A DNA stretch of 21,503 nt from Oscillospiraceae bacterium. GTDB lineage: Bacteria; Bacillota; Clostridia; Oscillospirales; UBA929. Each line of letters begins with the position of its first letter. Position 1 is the stretch's first letter. A program made the position numbers and the translations under genes. The notes under the pieces were generated by a model. That model had not been told where the DNA came from, made no database searches, and saw only the letters and a program-made list of their open reading frames with translations. The stretch spans positions 1 through 21,503 of the forward strand of contig JAISVO010000052.1 of the NCBI GenBank assembly GCA_031271525.1, read 5' to 3'. Of this stretch, positions 13,801 to 21,503 are shown piece after piece.

Positions 13801-14539
13801 CATCACCTCCCGCCGCAACCCGTTGATCCAAAAGCTCCGGCGGCTCGCGTCTGACCCGACCTTCCGGCGGAGCGAGAAGCTGTTTCTCGCGGACGGTCCG
13901 AAGCTGCTTGCCGACGCGCTGAGGAGCGGGATTACCCCCGGCCTCGTCGCCATAACCGAAGGGGTGAACCCGCCGGCTCTGCCGGACGGAACACTGCTTG
14001 TGACCCTTTCCCCCGGCGTGATGGACGCGGTGTCCCCGTCGGAGACGCCGCAGGGATTGCTATTTACCGTCCCTCTCCCCGATCCGCCGAAGCCGGTGCC
14101 GCCCGAACGGGGGAAGTGGCTGTTGCTGGACCGGATTCAAGATCCCGGCAATGTCGGTTCGATCCTGCGGACCGCCGAGGCGTTCGCGCTGGACGGGGCG
14201 CTGCTTACCGACGGCTGTGCCGATCCGTTCTCCCCCAAGGCGGTGCGCGCTTCTATGGGGGCGGTGTTCCGGCTCCCGATCGCAACCGCGCCGGTTGACC
14301 TCCTTTTAAGCGGGACATTGACGCTGGTTGCCGCCGGCTTCGGCGATGACGCCGTGCCGGTCGGTTCGGTCCGCTATACGGACTGCGTCGTCGCGCTGGG
14401 CAACGAGGGCCGGGGGCTTCGCCCGGATATTCGCGAAAGGGCGGAGACGGTCGTCACCATCCCGATGAAGGGGCGCGCCGAGTCGCTGGGGGTTGCCGCC
14501 GCCGCCGCGATACTTTGCTGGTTTTTGGGAAAAGGGTGA
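13793..14539 (+). CDS. TrmH/SpoU family RNA 2'-O-ribose methyltransferase
   Basis: A 248-residue SAM-dependent enzyme predicted to methylate a ribose 2'-OH in rRNA or tRNA. The N-terminal substrate-binding part starts with SRRNPLIQKLRRLASDPTFR, typical of the family. The SpoU domain has a deep trefoil knot with motif 1 IQDPGNVGSILRTAEAF (about 115-131), motif 2 ALGNEGRGL (about 201-210) and motif 3 IPMKGRAESLGVAAAAAI (about 223-240). The usual SLNV of motif 3 is SLGV here, a variation I believe occurs in clostridial members. The ATG overlaps the previous gene by eight bases. The target nucleotide cannot be predicted. Confidence 0.88.
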   Translation: MADITSRRNPLIQKLRRLASDPTFRRSEKLFLADGPKLLADALRSGITPGLVAITEGVNPPALPDGTLLVTLSPGVMDAVSPSETPQGLLFTVPLPDPPKPVPPERGKWLLLDRIQDPGNVGSILRTAEAFALDGALLTDGCADPFSPKAVRASMGAVFRLPIATAPVDLLLSGTLTLVAAGFGDDAVPVGSVRYTDCVVALGNEGRGLRPDIRERAETVVTIPMKGRAESLGVAAAAAILCWFLGKG

Positions 14540-14543
14540 GAGA

Positions 14544-15728
14544 ATGAGCGCGCTAAAATACTGGCTATGGCTATCGTCGATGCGGGGGATGGGGCCGCAC
14601 CGAGCCGCCGCGCTGATCGACGCGTTGGGCAGTCCCGAGAATGTGTATTTTGCGGGGGAGGACGAATGGCTCTCCGCCGTCGAGCTGAACGAGCAGGCCC
14701 TCGCGGAGCTACGGAATAAGTCTACCGACCGCGCCGAACGGATTCTGGAGCTCTGCGAACGGACCAACACCAAGCTCCTCACCATGCAGGACGCCGTCTA
14801 TCCCGAACGGCTCAGGGCTCTCCACGCCCCTCCGCCGGTCCTCTACTATAAGGGGCAGTTGATTTCCTTCGATGAGGAAGCCGCGCTCGGTGTCGTCGGA
14901 ACCCGATCCCCCACACCGTACGGTCAGAACTGCGCGTTAAAGCTCTCCTACCAAATCGCGTCGCTTGGGATGATCATCGTCTCGGGGATGGCGAAAGGTC
15001 TGGACACCGCGGCCCACTTAGGCGCCCTCCGCGCGGGAAAATTCACGGCGGCGGTGCTCGGGTGCGGACCTGACGTGGTGTACCCCGCTGAAAACCGCGA
15101 GCTGTATGAGGATATCGTCGCGGCCGGGTTGGTGCTCTCCGAGTATCCGCCCGGGACCAAGAGCGAGGGCCCGCACTTTCCCGCCCGGAACCGGATCATC
15201 TCGGGCCTGTCGCTCGGTGTCTTGCTGGTGGAAGCGCCGCCGGGAAGCGGCGCGCTGATCACGGCTTCCCATGCGCTGGAGCAGGGGCGGGATGTATTCG
15301 CCGTGCCGGGCAGTATCGACAGCAGGGAGTCGGCGGGTTGCCACAGTCTGATCCGGGAAGGGGCGATCCTTGCGACCTGTGCCGAGGATGTCTGCTCCGA
15401 ATACCGCGCCCTCTTCCCTCATAAGATACTCCAAGCGGCGCCATCCGTGCCGTCCCACATGCCCCGTATGAAACAGCCCGCCCAAGAGAAGGGAACGCCG
15501 CCCGAGGAAGAGGTTACGGTGATCGACCTGACCGAGCGCGTCAAAGAGTTTTCCGGAGACCAGCAGAGGATCCTCTTATCTATCGGCGGGGCCGCGATGT
15601 CGGCGGACGAGATTATCGAGGTGACCGGGTTGCCCGCCCCATTGGTGCTGAGCGAGCTTACCATGCTGGAGCTGGAAGGAACTGTGGGCCAGATTGCCGG
15701 CAGGCGGTATGTTTTCAATATTACGTAA
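14544..15728 (+). CDS. dprA: DNA processing protein DprA/Smf
   Basis: A 394-residue protein that binds incoming single-stranded DNA and loads RecA during natural transformation; many bacteria without known competence also carry it. A SAM-like helical N-terminus (to about 70) precedes the Rossmann-like DprA core, with YPERLRALHAPPPVLYYKG, GVVGTRSPTPYGQ (from about 117), IIVSGMAKGLDTAAHLGALR, GCGPDVVYP and GSGALITASHALEQGRDVFA. The final 60 residues form the winged-helix domain. I chose ATG 14544 rather than an upstream ATG at 14493, because the latter lies inside the methyltransferase gene and GGGTGAG precedes 14544. The dprA-topA-trmFO order is standard in Bacillota. Confidence 0.95.
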   Translation: MSALKYWLWLSSMRGMGPHRAAALIDALGSPENVYFAGEDEWLSAVELNEQALAELRNKSTDRAERILELCERTNTKLLTMQDAVYPERLRALHAPPPVLYYKGQLISFDEEAALGVVGTRSPTPYGQNCALKLSYQIASLGMIIVSGMAKGLDTAAHLGALRAGKFTAAVLGCGPDVVYPAENRELYEDIVAAGLVLSEYPPGTKSEGPHFPARNRIISGLSLGVLLVEAPPGSGALITASHALEQGRDVFAVPGSIDSRESAGCHSLIREGAILATCAEDVCSEYRALFPHKILQAAPSVPSHMPRMKQPAQEKGTPPEEEVTVIDLTERVKEFSGDQQRILLSIGGAAMSADEIIEVTGLPAPLVLSELTMLELEGTVGQIAGRRYVFNIT

Positions 15729-15752
15729 TTTCGTATATCTGGAGGTTGACCA

Positions 15753-17954
15753 TTGCCTAAATTAGTGATTGTGGAGTCTCCCGCGAAGGCGCGGACGATC
15801 GGTCAGTATCTCGGGACCGACTACACCGTGATGGCGACGATGGGACATTTGCGCGACCTGCCCAAGAGCGGCAAGGGGATGGATGAGACGTTCACCTTGC
15901 AGTATGTGCCGATTGAGGGCAAAGAAGAAATGATTAAAAAACTACAGGCGGCGGCAAAGAAGAGCGATACTGTTTTCCTCGCGACCGACCCCGACCGCGA
16001 GGGGGAGGCAATCTCGTGGCATGTCGCGGAGCTGCTGAGCTTACCCGGCAACCAGCACAACCGGGTGACGTTTAACGCGATTACCAAGAAGGAAGTCCAA
16101 ACAGCCATCCAAAACCCGCGCGGGCTGGACTATCCGCTGATCGACGCCCAGCAGGCGCGGCGCGCTCTCGACCGAATCGTCGGCTATGAGATTTCACCCC
16201 TCCTCTGGCGAAAGATCAAGAGCGGGCTGTCCGCCGGACGGGTGCAATCGGTCGCGACCCGGCTTGTCGTAGATCGGGAGCTGGAACGCCGGGCGTTTAA
16301 CCCGGAGGAGTATTGGTCCCTCACCGTGACCCTGAGCCGGCTCAAAGGCGCGGGGACGTTCGAAGCCGCCTACTTCGGTCCGGAGACGACCGGTAAAAAG
16401 ACCGAGGTTAAAAACGAGCAAGAGGCGGCGGCGATTCTCGAAAAGGTAAAGGCAAACCCCTTCTCGGTGCGCTCTGTGACCCACAGCGAGAAGAAACGGA
16501 ACCCCTCCCCGCCCTTCTCCACCTCCACTCTCCAGCAGGAAGCGTCCAGCCGTTTGGGGTTCGCCCCCAAGCGGACAATGGCGCTGGCGCAGCAGCTTTA
16601 CGAAGGGGTGGAGGTCGCAGGGCACGGGTTGACCGGTTTGATCACCTACATGCGTACCGACAGTCTTCGGCTGAGCGAGGAGGCGGTCGCGGACGCCCGG
16701 GACTTTATTTTGGGACGGTACGGCAAGGCGTACCTGCCCAACGCGCCGCGTGTCTATAAGACCAAAGCGGGAGCGCAGGACGCCCACGAGGCAATCCGCC
16801 CGAGTTATGTGGAGTTACCCCCTGAGATGGCGCGAGCCTCGCTGAACGACGACCAATTCAAGCTGTATAAATTGATTTGGGACCGGTTCATCGCCTGCCA
16901 GATGCAGCATGCGGTTTACGACCTGCTGACGATCGACAGCGTGTCCGCCGGAGAGATTTTCCGGGCGAACCACACGACCCAAACCTTTGCCGGGTTCACG
17001 GCGGTTTACGAAGCCTCCAAGGACGACGCCGAGGACAACGGCGCGCTTCCGGACCTGAGCGAAGGCGAGCCGCTGAAGCTGGACAAGATCGAGCCGAAGC
17101 AGCATTTTACAAAGCCCCCCGCGAGGTATACCGAAGCAACCCTGATCCGGGCGATGGAGGAACAGGGGATTGGACGCCCCAGCACATACGCGCCCACTCT
17201 CTCGACCATCGCCGACCGGGAGTACGTCCTCCGTGAGGACCGTCAGCTCCGCCCTACGCCGCTGGGCGAAGTGCTGACCGGCTATATGAAGGACCGCTTC
17301 ACCGACATCGTGGATGTCGCCTTCACCGCGCGGATGGAGGAGGGGCTCGATGAGGTGGAGAACGGCAAGAAGGACTGGCGGGCGATGCTCCGCGCCTTCT
17401 ACGACGCTTTCTCCAAAATCCGGGATGCCGCCGAAGCCGATTTGCAAAACGGGCGGATTCGGATTCCGGACGAGCCGACCGACCAAATATGCGACCTGTG
17501 CGGCAAGCCGATGGTGATCAAATACGGACGGTTCGGGCGGTATGTCGCCTGCACCGGTTACCCCGACTGCACCAACACCCGTCCCCTGAGCGAGCCGACC
17601 GAAGGGCTATGCCCTCTCTGCGGAGGCGTCGTGTTGAAGAAGAAGTCCCGGAAGGGCTACTCCTATTATGGCTGTGAAAAGAACCCGGGTTGTTCCTTTA
17701 TGACGTGGGACACACCCCAAAAGACTGCCTGCCCCGACTGCGGCAAGACCTTGTTCCGGGTGCGCTACCAAAAGGTGCCGATCTGCGAGAACCCGGTATG
17801 CAAATCCTTCGTCCCCGAGGAAAACCGGGGGTATAAGAAGAAAGCTGAAGCGACCGAAGGGGCGGAGACCGAGAAAAAGGCACCCGCCAAGAAAACCGCC
17901 GCGAAGAAGCCGGCGGCGAAGAAAGCAACGCCCAAGAGAATGAAAAAAGGATGA
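15753..17954 (+). CDS. topA: DNA topoisomerase I, type IA
   Basis: A 733-residue enzyme that relaxes negative supercoils by cutting one strand. The N-terminal TOPRIM domain begins KLVIVESPAKARTIGQYLG, with acidic residues in TDPDREGEAI (about 78-87). The active-site Tyr299 lies in GLITYMRTDSLRLSEEA. The C-terminus has three four-cysteine zinc ribbons (about 580-690): CDLCGKP with CTGYPDC, CPLCGG with CEKNPGC, and CPDCGK with CENPVC. A Lys/Ala-rich tail of about 38 residues ends the protein. The start is TTG at 15753, with a perfect GGAGG seven bases upstream; the conserved MPKLVIVESP beginning fits only this codon. topA is followed by trmFO, whose ATG overlaps its end by four bases. Confidence 0.97.
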   Translation: MPKLVIVESPAKARTIGQYLGTDYTVMATMGHLRDLPKSGKGMDETFTLQYVPIEGKEEMIKKLQAAAKKSDTVFLATDPDREGEAISWHVAELLSLPGNQHNRVTFNAITKKEVQTAIQNPRGLDYPLIDAQQARRALDRIVGYEISPLLWRKIKSGLSAGRVQSVATRLVVDRELERRAFNPEEYWSLTVTLSRLKGAGTFEAAYFGPETTGKKTEVKNEQEAAAILEKVKANPFSVRSVTHSEKKRNPSPPFSTSTLQQEASSRLGFAPKRTMALAQQLYEGVEVAGHGLTGLITYMRTDSLRLSEEAVADARDFILGRYGKAYLPNAPRVYKTKAGAQDAHEAIRPSYVELPPEMARASLNDDQFKLYKLIWDRFIACQMQHAVYDLLTIDSVSAGEIFRANHTTQTFAGFTAVYEASKDDAEDNGALPDLSEGEPLKLDKIEPKQHFTKPPARYTEATLIRAMEEQGIGRPSTYAPTLSTIADREYVLREDRQLRPTPLGEVLTGYMKDRFTDIVDVAFTARMEEGLDEVENGKKDWRAMLRAFYDAFSKIRDAAEADLQNGRIRIPDEPTDQICDLCGKPMVIKYGRFGRYVACTGYPDCTNTRPLSEPTEGLCPLCGGVVLKKKSRKGYSYYGCEKNPGCSFMTWDTPQKTACPDCGKTLFRVRYQKVPICENPVCKSFVPEENRGYKKKAEATEGAETEKKAPAKKTAAKKPAAKKATPKRMKKG

Positions 17955-19342
17955 TCAATGTCATCGGGGCGGGACTTGCGGGCTGTGAAGCCGCTTGGCA
18001 GTGCGCCGAGCGTGGGTTGACGGTGACGCTAACCGAGATGAAACCGCTCCGGCGTTCTCCCGCCCATAAAAGTGACGGCTTCGCCGAGCTTGTTTGCTCC
18101 AACTCACTGCGGGGCGACCGTTTGGAGAACGCCGCCGGGCTGCTCAAGGCCGAGTTGAGGCTCCGTGGAAGTTTAATCCTGCGCTGCGCCGACAAGACAC
18201 GCGTACCCGCCGGGGGAGCGCTGGCGGTGGACCGGGAAGCCTTTTCCGCCGCCGTCACCGAAGCTGTGCGAACCCACCCCCGCATAACAGTTGTGTGCGA
18301 TGAAATGAAAACTCTTCCCCGAGAAGGGTTTGTCATCGCGGCGACGGGACCCCTGACCGACGGCGCCCTCGCTGAAGATCTGACAAGTCTTTTGGGTACC
18401 GGGACGCTGAGTTTTTTCGATGCGTCCGCGCCGTTGATCGCGTCCGACAGCGTGGACATGCGTTTCGCCTATGAGAGCGCGCGGTACGGACGGGGCGGGG
18501 CGGACTATATCAACTGCCCGATGGATAAAGAGACCTTCCTTGCCTTCCATGCGGAGCTGCGAAGCGCTCGGGAAGCGCCGGTGCAAGGCTTTGACGACTC
18601 CCGCGTCTTTGAGGGGTGTATGCCGGTAGAGGTGATGGCGCGGCGGGGCGCCGACACCCTGCGTTTCTCGGCGATGCGCCCGATCGGGTTGCGCGACCCC
18701 GCCACCGGGAAGGGCGCTTACGCCGTCCTGCAGCTTCGGCGTGACAACGCCGCCGGAACGGTGTATAATATGGTTGGGTTTCAGACACATCTGGCGTTCC
18801 CCGAGCAAAAACGCGTTTTTTCTATGATTCCAGCCCTGCGCGGCGCGGAGTTCTTGCAATACGGCGTGATGCACCGCAACAGCTATGTCGACGCGCCGAG
18901 ATGCCTTGACGAAACCTACCGTGTCAAAAACCACCCTTCGATTCGGCTCGCGGGGCAGATTACCGGGGTAGAGGGCTACATCGAATCAGTCGCGTCCGGG
19001 TTCTCCGCCGGGGTGTACGCCGCAGCCGAAGCCTTGGGACAAGCCGTAACCCCCTTTTCAAGTGAGACGGCGATCGGCGCGCTTGGGGCGTATATCGCGA
19101 ACCCGGCAAACGGGAATCCTTTCCGGCCTACCAAGATCCACTTTGGTCTGCTCCCGCCGCTGCCGGACGATCAGACCACGCGGGACAAGCAGGAGAAGTA
19201 CAGACGGATTTCGGAGCGAGCGCTTCGTCTTTTAACAAGTAACAGCCAACACCGTTATCATGGAAAGTTTTTTGGAAATCCCAAAGAACCGTTTTCAAAA
19301 AGGTTCTTTGGCCGCCGGAGGCGAAAGGAATGCACATTTTAG
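17951..19342 (+). CDS. trmFO: tRNA (uracil-54-C5) methyltransferase TrmFO, with an extended tail
   Basis: A 463-residue flavoenzyme that makes ribothymidine-54 in the T-loop of tRNAs, using methylenetetrahydrofolate and FADH2. The FAD-binding MINVIGAGLAGCEAAWQCAE opens the protein. The catalytic cysteines known from B. subtilis correspond to Cys49 (ELVCSNSLRGD) and Cys223 (EGCMPVEVMARRG). The conserved family ends near KYRRISERALRLL (about residue 427), close to the usual 435-440. Roughly the last 30 residues, from HGKFFGNPKE on, are Arg/Lys/Phe-rich and encoded by a palindromic repeat, so they are an add-on rather than part of the fold. The ATG overlaps the topA stop; the gene itself overlaps plsX by 13 bases. 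Confidence 0.95.
   Translation: MINVIGAGLAGCEAAWQCAERGLTVTLTEMKPLRRSPAHKSDGFAELVCSNSLRGDRLENAAGLLKAELRLRGSLILRCADKTRVPAGGALAVDREAFSAAVTEAVRTHPRITVVCDEMKTLPREGFVIAATGPLTDGALAEDLTSLLGTGTLSFFDASAPLIASDSVDMRFAYESARYGRGGADYINCPMDKETFLAFHAELRSAREAPVQGFDDSRVFEGCMPVEVMARRGADTLRFSAMRPIGLRDPATGKGAYAVLQLRRDNAAGTVYNMVGFQTHLAFPEQKRVFSMIPALRGAEFLQYGVMHRNSYVDAPRCLDETYRVKNHPSIRLAGQITGVEGYIESVASGFSAGVYAAAEALGQAVTPFSSETAIGALGAYIANPANGNPFRPTKIHFGLLPPLPDDQTTRDKQEKYRRISERALRLLTSNSQHRYHGKFFGNPKEPFSKRFFGRRRRKECTF
19262..19329. repeat. Palindromic intergenic-type repeat forming the end of trmFO
   Basis: CCAAAGAACC (19281-19290) and GGTTCTTTGG (19302-19311) are perfect ten-base inverted copies around a loop with TTTT and AAAA, which can extend the stem. 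The flanks GAAAGTTTTTTGGAAAT and GCCGCCGGAGGCGAAAGG resemble repeats I recall between genes in gut Clostridia. The right flank carries the ribosome site used by plsX. Copies elsewhere in the genome cannot be checked here. Confidence 0.6.
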
Positions 19343-20346
19343 TAGACGCGATGGGGGGCGACAACGCCCCGATGGAGATCGTGCGAGGTTCGGTGGACGC
19401 CGTCGGTGAGCTGGGGGTGGAGGTCACCCTGATCGGGCGGGGCGAGGATATCCTGACCGCCCTGCGGGAACAGGGGGTGAGTGACCTTCCTAAGGGGCTT
19501 GCCGTCGCCCATGCCGAGCAGGTGGTGCTGATGGATGACAATCCGGCGACAAGCGGACGGGAGAAGCCGGATTCGTCGCTTGCCGCGGGGCTGCGGATGC
19601 TCGCCGGCGGCGAGGGGGATGCGTTCGTCTCCGCCGGGAACACTGGGGCGCTGCTGTCCGGCGCAATCCTGACGGTAAAGCGGATTAAGGGGATCCGGAG
19701 AGCTGCGCTCGCGCCGGTGATTCCCACCAAGTCGGGCGGCGCGATCATGATCGACAGCGGCGCAAATTTGGAGTGTAAGCCGGAATACCTGCTGCAATTC
19801 GGCTATATGGGGTCACTGTACGCCCAGAAGGCGTGGGGGATGGAGAAGCCCCGCGTGGGGCTGCTGAACATCGGCACGGAGGAGAGCAAGGGCCCCGAGC
19901 TGCAGCGGGAGGCATACCGGCTCCTCAAAGACGCCGGGGACGCCGGGGTTATGACCTTTGTCGGCAACATTGAGGGGCGGGACGTCGCATTCGGTGCGGC
20001 CGACGTGGTGGTCGCCGACGGCTACGCGGGGAACATCTTCCTCAAGACGATGGAGGGCGTGGGACTGTATTTCGCCGATATGTTGAAAGATTTGTTTTAT
20101 AAAAATGCGCTGACCAAGTTCTCGGCGCTGATGGTAAAAAACGGCCTGCGCGCCTTTAAGAAGACTCTGGACTATGCCGAGACGGGGGGGTCCCCCCTGC
20201 TGGGACTGCAAGCCCCGGTGATCAAGGCGCACGGAAGTTCAAATGCCAAGGCGGTCAAGAACGCTATCCGGCAGGCCCGGGATTTTGCGAACGGGGGCGT
20301 GATTCAAGCGATCAGAGAAGCCACGGCGGGGGGCGAAAGCGAGTGA
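19330..20346 (+). CDS. plsX: Phosphate acyltransferase PlsX
   Basis: A 338-residue peripheral membrane enzyme that converts acyl-ACP to acyl-phosphate, the acyl donor for PlsY in phospholipid synthesis. The whole length matches the family: MHILVDAMGGDNAPMEIVRG at the start, SSLAAGLRMLAGGEGDAFVS and AGNTGALLSGA in the first half, GLLNIGTEESKGPELQREAY in the middle, and VVADGYAGNIFLKTMEG and APVIKAHGSSNAKAVKNAI near the end. The ATG overlaps the 3' end of trmFO in another frame and is preceded by GGAGGCGAAAGG, which belongs to the palindromic repeat. No fab genes or acpP follow; instead rnc overlaps by four bases. Confidence 0.96.
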   Translation: MHILVDAMGGDNAPMEIVRGSVDAVGELGVEVTLIGRGEDILTALREQGVSDLPKGLAVAHAEQVVLMDDNPATSGREKPDSSLAAGLRMLAGGEGDAFVSAGNTGALLSGAILTVKRIKGIRRAALAPVIPTKSGGAIMIDSGANLECKPEYLLQFGYMGSLYAQKAWGMEKPRVGLLNIGTEESKGPELQREAYRLLKDAGDAGVMTFVGNIEGRDVAFGAADVVVADGYAGNIFLKTMEGVGLYFADMLKDLFYKNALTKFSALMVKNGLRAFKKTLDYAETGGSPLLGLQAPVIKAHGSSNAKAVKNAIRQARDFANGGVIQAIREATAGGESE

Positions 20347-20987
20347 CCATCGCGGGTTATCGTTTCGGCGATCCGGAACTGCTCCGGACGGCGCTGACCC
20401 ACAGTTCGTACGCGAACGAGAGTGCCGGAGCGGCGTATAACGAGCGGCTGGAGTTCTTGGGCGACGCCGTGCTGGGTTTCCTCACGGCGGAGTTCCTATA
20501 CGCCGGACAGCCGGGGAAGCAGGAGGGCGAGCTGACCAAGATCCGCGCCGGTTATGTCTGCGAACAGAGCCTCGCCTCGGCGGCGCGGCGCTTGAAGCTG
20601 GGCGAAGCCCTTCGGCTCGGGCGAGGGGAGGACGAGGACGGCGGGCGGGAGCGTGATTCCCTTCTCGCCGATGCGTTCGAGGCGGTGCTTGCCGCGATCT
20701 ACCTCGACGGCGGGATCGAGCCCTGCCGGAAGCTTTTGAGGGAAGAACTGCTGAACCGTGCGCCGGCGGTTCCGATGCGGGACGCGAAGTCCCGCCTGCA
20801 GGAGGTCTTGCAGGGGCGCGGGATGCCCGCGCCGGTGTACCGCACCGTGAGCGAGAGCGGTCCGGAGCATCACAAAACCTTTATCGTCGAGGTGTTCGTG
20901 GAAGAGGTCAAGAGAGGTACCGGGACCGGACGCACCAAAAAGCAGGCCGAGCAGGAAGCCGCCGGGCTCGCGCTGGAGAGTTTATAG
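20343..20987 (+). CDS. rnc: Ribonuclease III
   Basis: A 214-residue endonuclease that cuts double-stranded RNA, for example in rRNA precursors. The RNase III domain has the signature NERLEFLGDAVLGFLTAEFL with its catalytic Glu and Asp, and the second acidic cluster DSLLADAFEAVLAAIYLDGG. The C-terminal dsRNA-binding domain (about 145-214) reads DAKSRLQEVLQGRGMPAPVY and ends GRTKKQAEQEAAGLALESL. The protein is a little short at the N-terminus compared with B. subtilis (about 249). The start is the GTG that overlaps the plsX stop (GTGA); no better start exists upstream. Translation is probably coupled to plsX. Confidence 0.95.
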   Translation: MTIAGYRFGDPELLRTALTHSSYANESAGAAYNERLEFLGDAVLGFLTAEFLYAGQPGKQEGELTKIRAGYVCEQSLASAARRLKLGEALRLGRGEDEDGGRERDSLLADAFEAVLAAIYLDGGIEPCRKLLREELLNRAPAVPMRDAKSRLQEVLQGRGMPAPVYRTVSESGPEHHKTFIVEVFVEEVKRGTGTGRTKKQAEQEAAGLALESL

Positions 20988-21009
20988 GCTAATCGAAAGG
21001 AAAACCAAG

Positions 21010-21438
21010 ATGGTCATAGGAATATTCGGCGAGAGCTGCACCGGGAAGAGCAGTATCGCGGCTGCTCTGCGGGATAAAACGGGTGGGACGGTCTATACCG
21101 GGAAGGACTACCTCAAGCTCGCGAAGAACGAGGCGGACGCGAAGAGGGTTTTTACCGACCTGCTGCAAGGCGATAAGACGGTGATCTACGTAATCAGCGA
21201 GAAAGAGGACTTGGCTCTCCTCCCAAAGGACGCGTTCCGGGTTCTCGTCACGGCTGAACTGGACGTCATCAAGGAGCGCTTCGTGTCCCGGATGAACGGG
21301 AGAAACCTTCCGCCCCCGGTGGAAGCGATGCTGGAGAGGCGGCACGGGTTTTTGGACGCCGAACCGCACAACCTCAAGGTCGAGGGCGGCAAAGACAACA
21401 TAGAAGACATCTGCGGGCTCATCCTGCGATCGGTTTAA
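21010..21438 (+). CDS. Small P-loop ATPase/kinase-like protein
   Basis: A 142-residue soluble protein with a Walker A motif right at the start (GIFGESCTGKSSIAAALRDK, residues 4-23). The rest has the order expected of a small nucleoside/nucleotide kinase-like fold: strands VIYVISEKEDLALL and RVLVTAEL, then an Arg-rich lid-like part (ERFVSRMNGRNLPPPVEAML). A clear Walker B is not obvious. It is shorter than adenylate or cytidylate kinases (about 190-225 residues), so the substrate is unknown. The ATG follows AAAGGAAAA. It lies between rnc and the presumed smc, in the same direction, with 22 bases after rnc. Confidence 0.75.
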   Translation: MVIGIFGESCTGKSSIAAALRDKTGGTVYTGKDYLKLAKNEADAKRVFTDLLQGDKTVIYVISEKEDLALLPKDAFRVLVTAELDVIKERFVSRMNGRNLPPPVEAMLERRHGFLDAEPHNLKVEGGKDNIEDICGLILRSV

Positions 21439-21471
21439 CCGGGAAGCGAACAATAAAGGGGGCGATACGGA

Positions 21472-21503
21472 CTGGGAACGCTGAAATCAATCTCCATACA
21501 GGG
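21472..21503 (+). CDS. smc: Probable start of chromosome partition protein SMC (cut by the window end)
   Basis: The last bases read, in one frame, LGTLKSISIQG, which fits the SMC beginning (a short lead, then LKSIEIQGFKSF). The position after rnc is where smc lies in most Bacillota. In this frame a TAA at 21454-21456 closes the upstream side, and no ATG, GTG or TTG occurs before the window ends. The only candidates are CTG at 21472 or CTG at 21481; AAAGGGGG (21455-21462) is about nine bases before the first. The identification rests on about eight residues plus gene order. Confidence 0.5.
   Translation, partial: MGTLKSISIQ

Noticed and set aside
1..21503. CRISPR arrays, tRNA or rRNA genes, prophage or defence genes
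   Set aside because: No regularly spaced repeats, no cloverleaf-like stretch and no phage or defence proteins were seen on reading both strands.

Overview
The window looks like a piece of a GC-rich, endospore-forming member of the Clostridia (Bacillota), probably near the Oscillospirales/Ruminococcaceae. This rests on spoIIID, on the gene orders ftsE-ftsX-M23 peptidase-ctpA, dprA-topA-trmFO and plsX-rnc-(kinase)-smc, on G-rich Shine-Dalgarno sequences, and on textbook SigA promoters with 17-base spacers. Taxonomy is inferred from gene content only. No tRNA, rRNA, CRISPR array, prophage or intact insertion sequence was seen.

Layout. 1-3360 is a patchy region: the first codons of a leftward gene at the edge, an N-terminal remnant of a GNAT acetyltransferase (114-389, minus), spoIIID (551-799, plus), the large RNA-binding protein gene tex (804-2909, minus, convergent with spoIIID and only 4 bases away), and a second, unrelated GNAT remnant (3014-3169, minus). 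3362-4975 is a monocistronic gene for a secreted lipoprotein beta-mannanase of family GH26 with a carbohydrate-binding module. 5106-10324 is a co-oriented cluster: a CdaR/PucR-type regulator, ftsE, ftsX, a coiled-coil M23 peptidase and a C-terminal processing protease. It is the cell-wall hydrolase control module of cell division. A gene of unknown function follows (10364-11164), with its ribosome binding site inside a hairpin.

11181-14539 starts with a strong promoter and carries greA, lysS, a small membrane protein and a SpoU-type RNA methyltransferase, the last three overlapping. 14544-21438 continues on the same strand with dprA, topA, trmFO, plsX, rnc and a small P-loop kinase-like gene. 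The window ends in what appears to be the first codons of smc. Several of these genes overlap (trmFO/plsX, plsX/rnc), so much of this half is probably co-transcribed.

Most of the window is conserved housekeeping. I do not see a convincing undescribed defence or mobile system. The points most worth a second look are small-scale: genes that seem to lack ATG/GTG/TTG at the conserved start (ftsE, smc), a palindromic repeat that has become the 3' end of trmFO and the ribosome binding site of plsX, the ribosome-site-occluding hairpin before the unknown gene at 10364, an inverted repeat on the greA promoter, and two separate N-terminal GNAT stumps within 3.2 kb.
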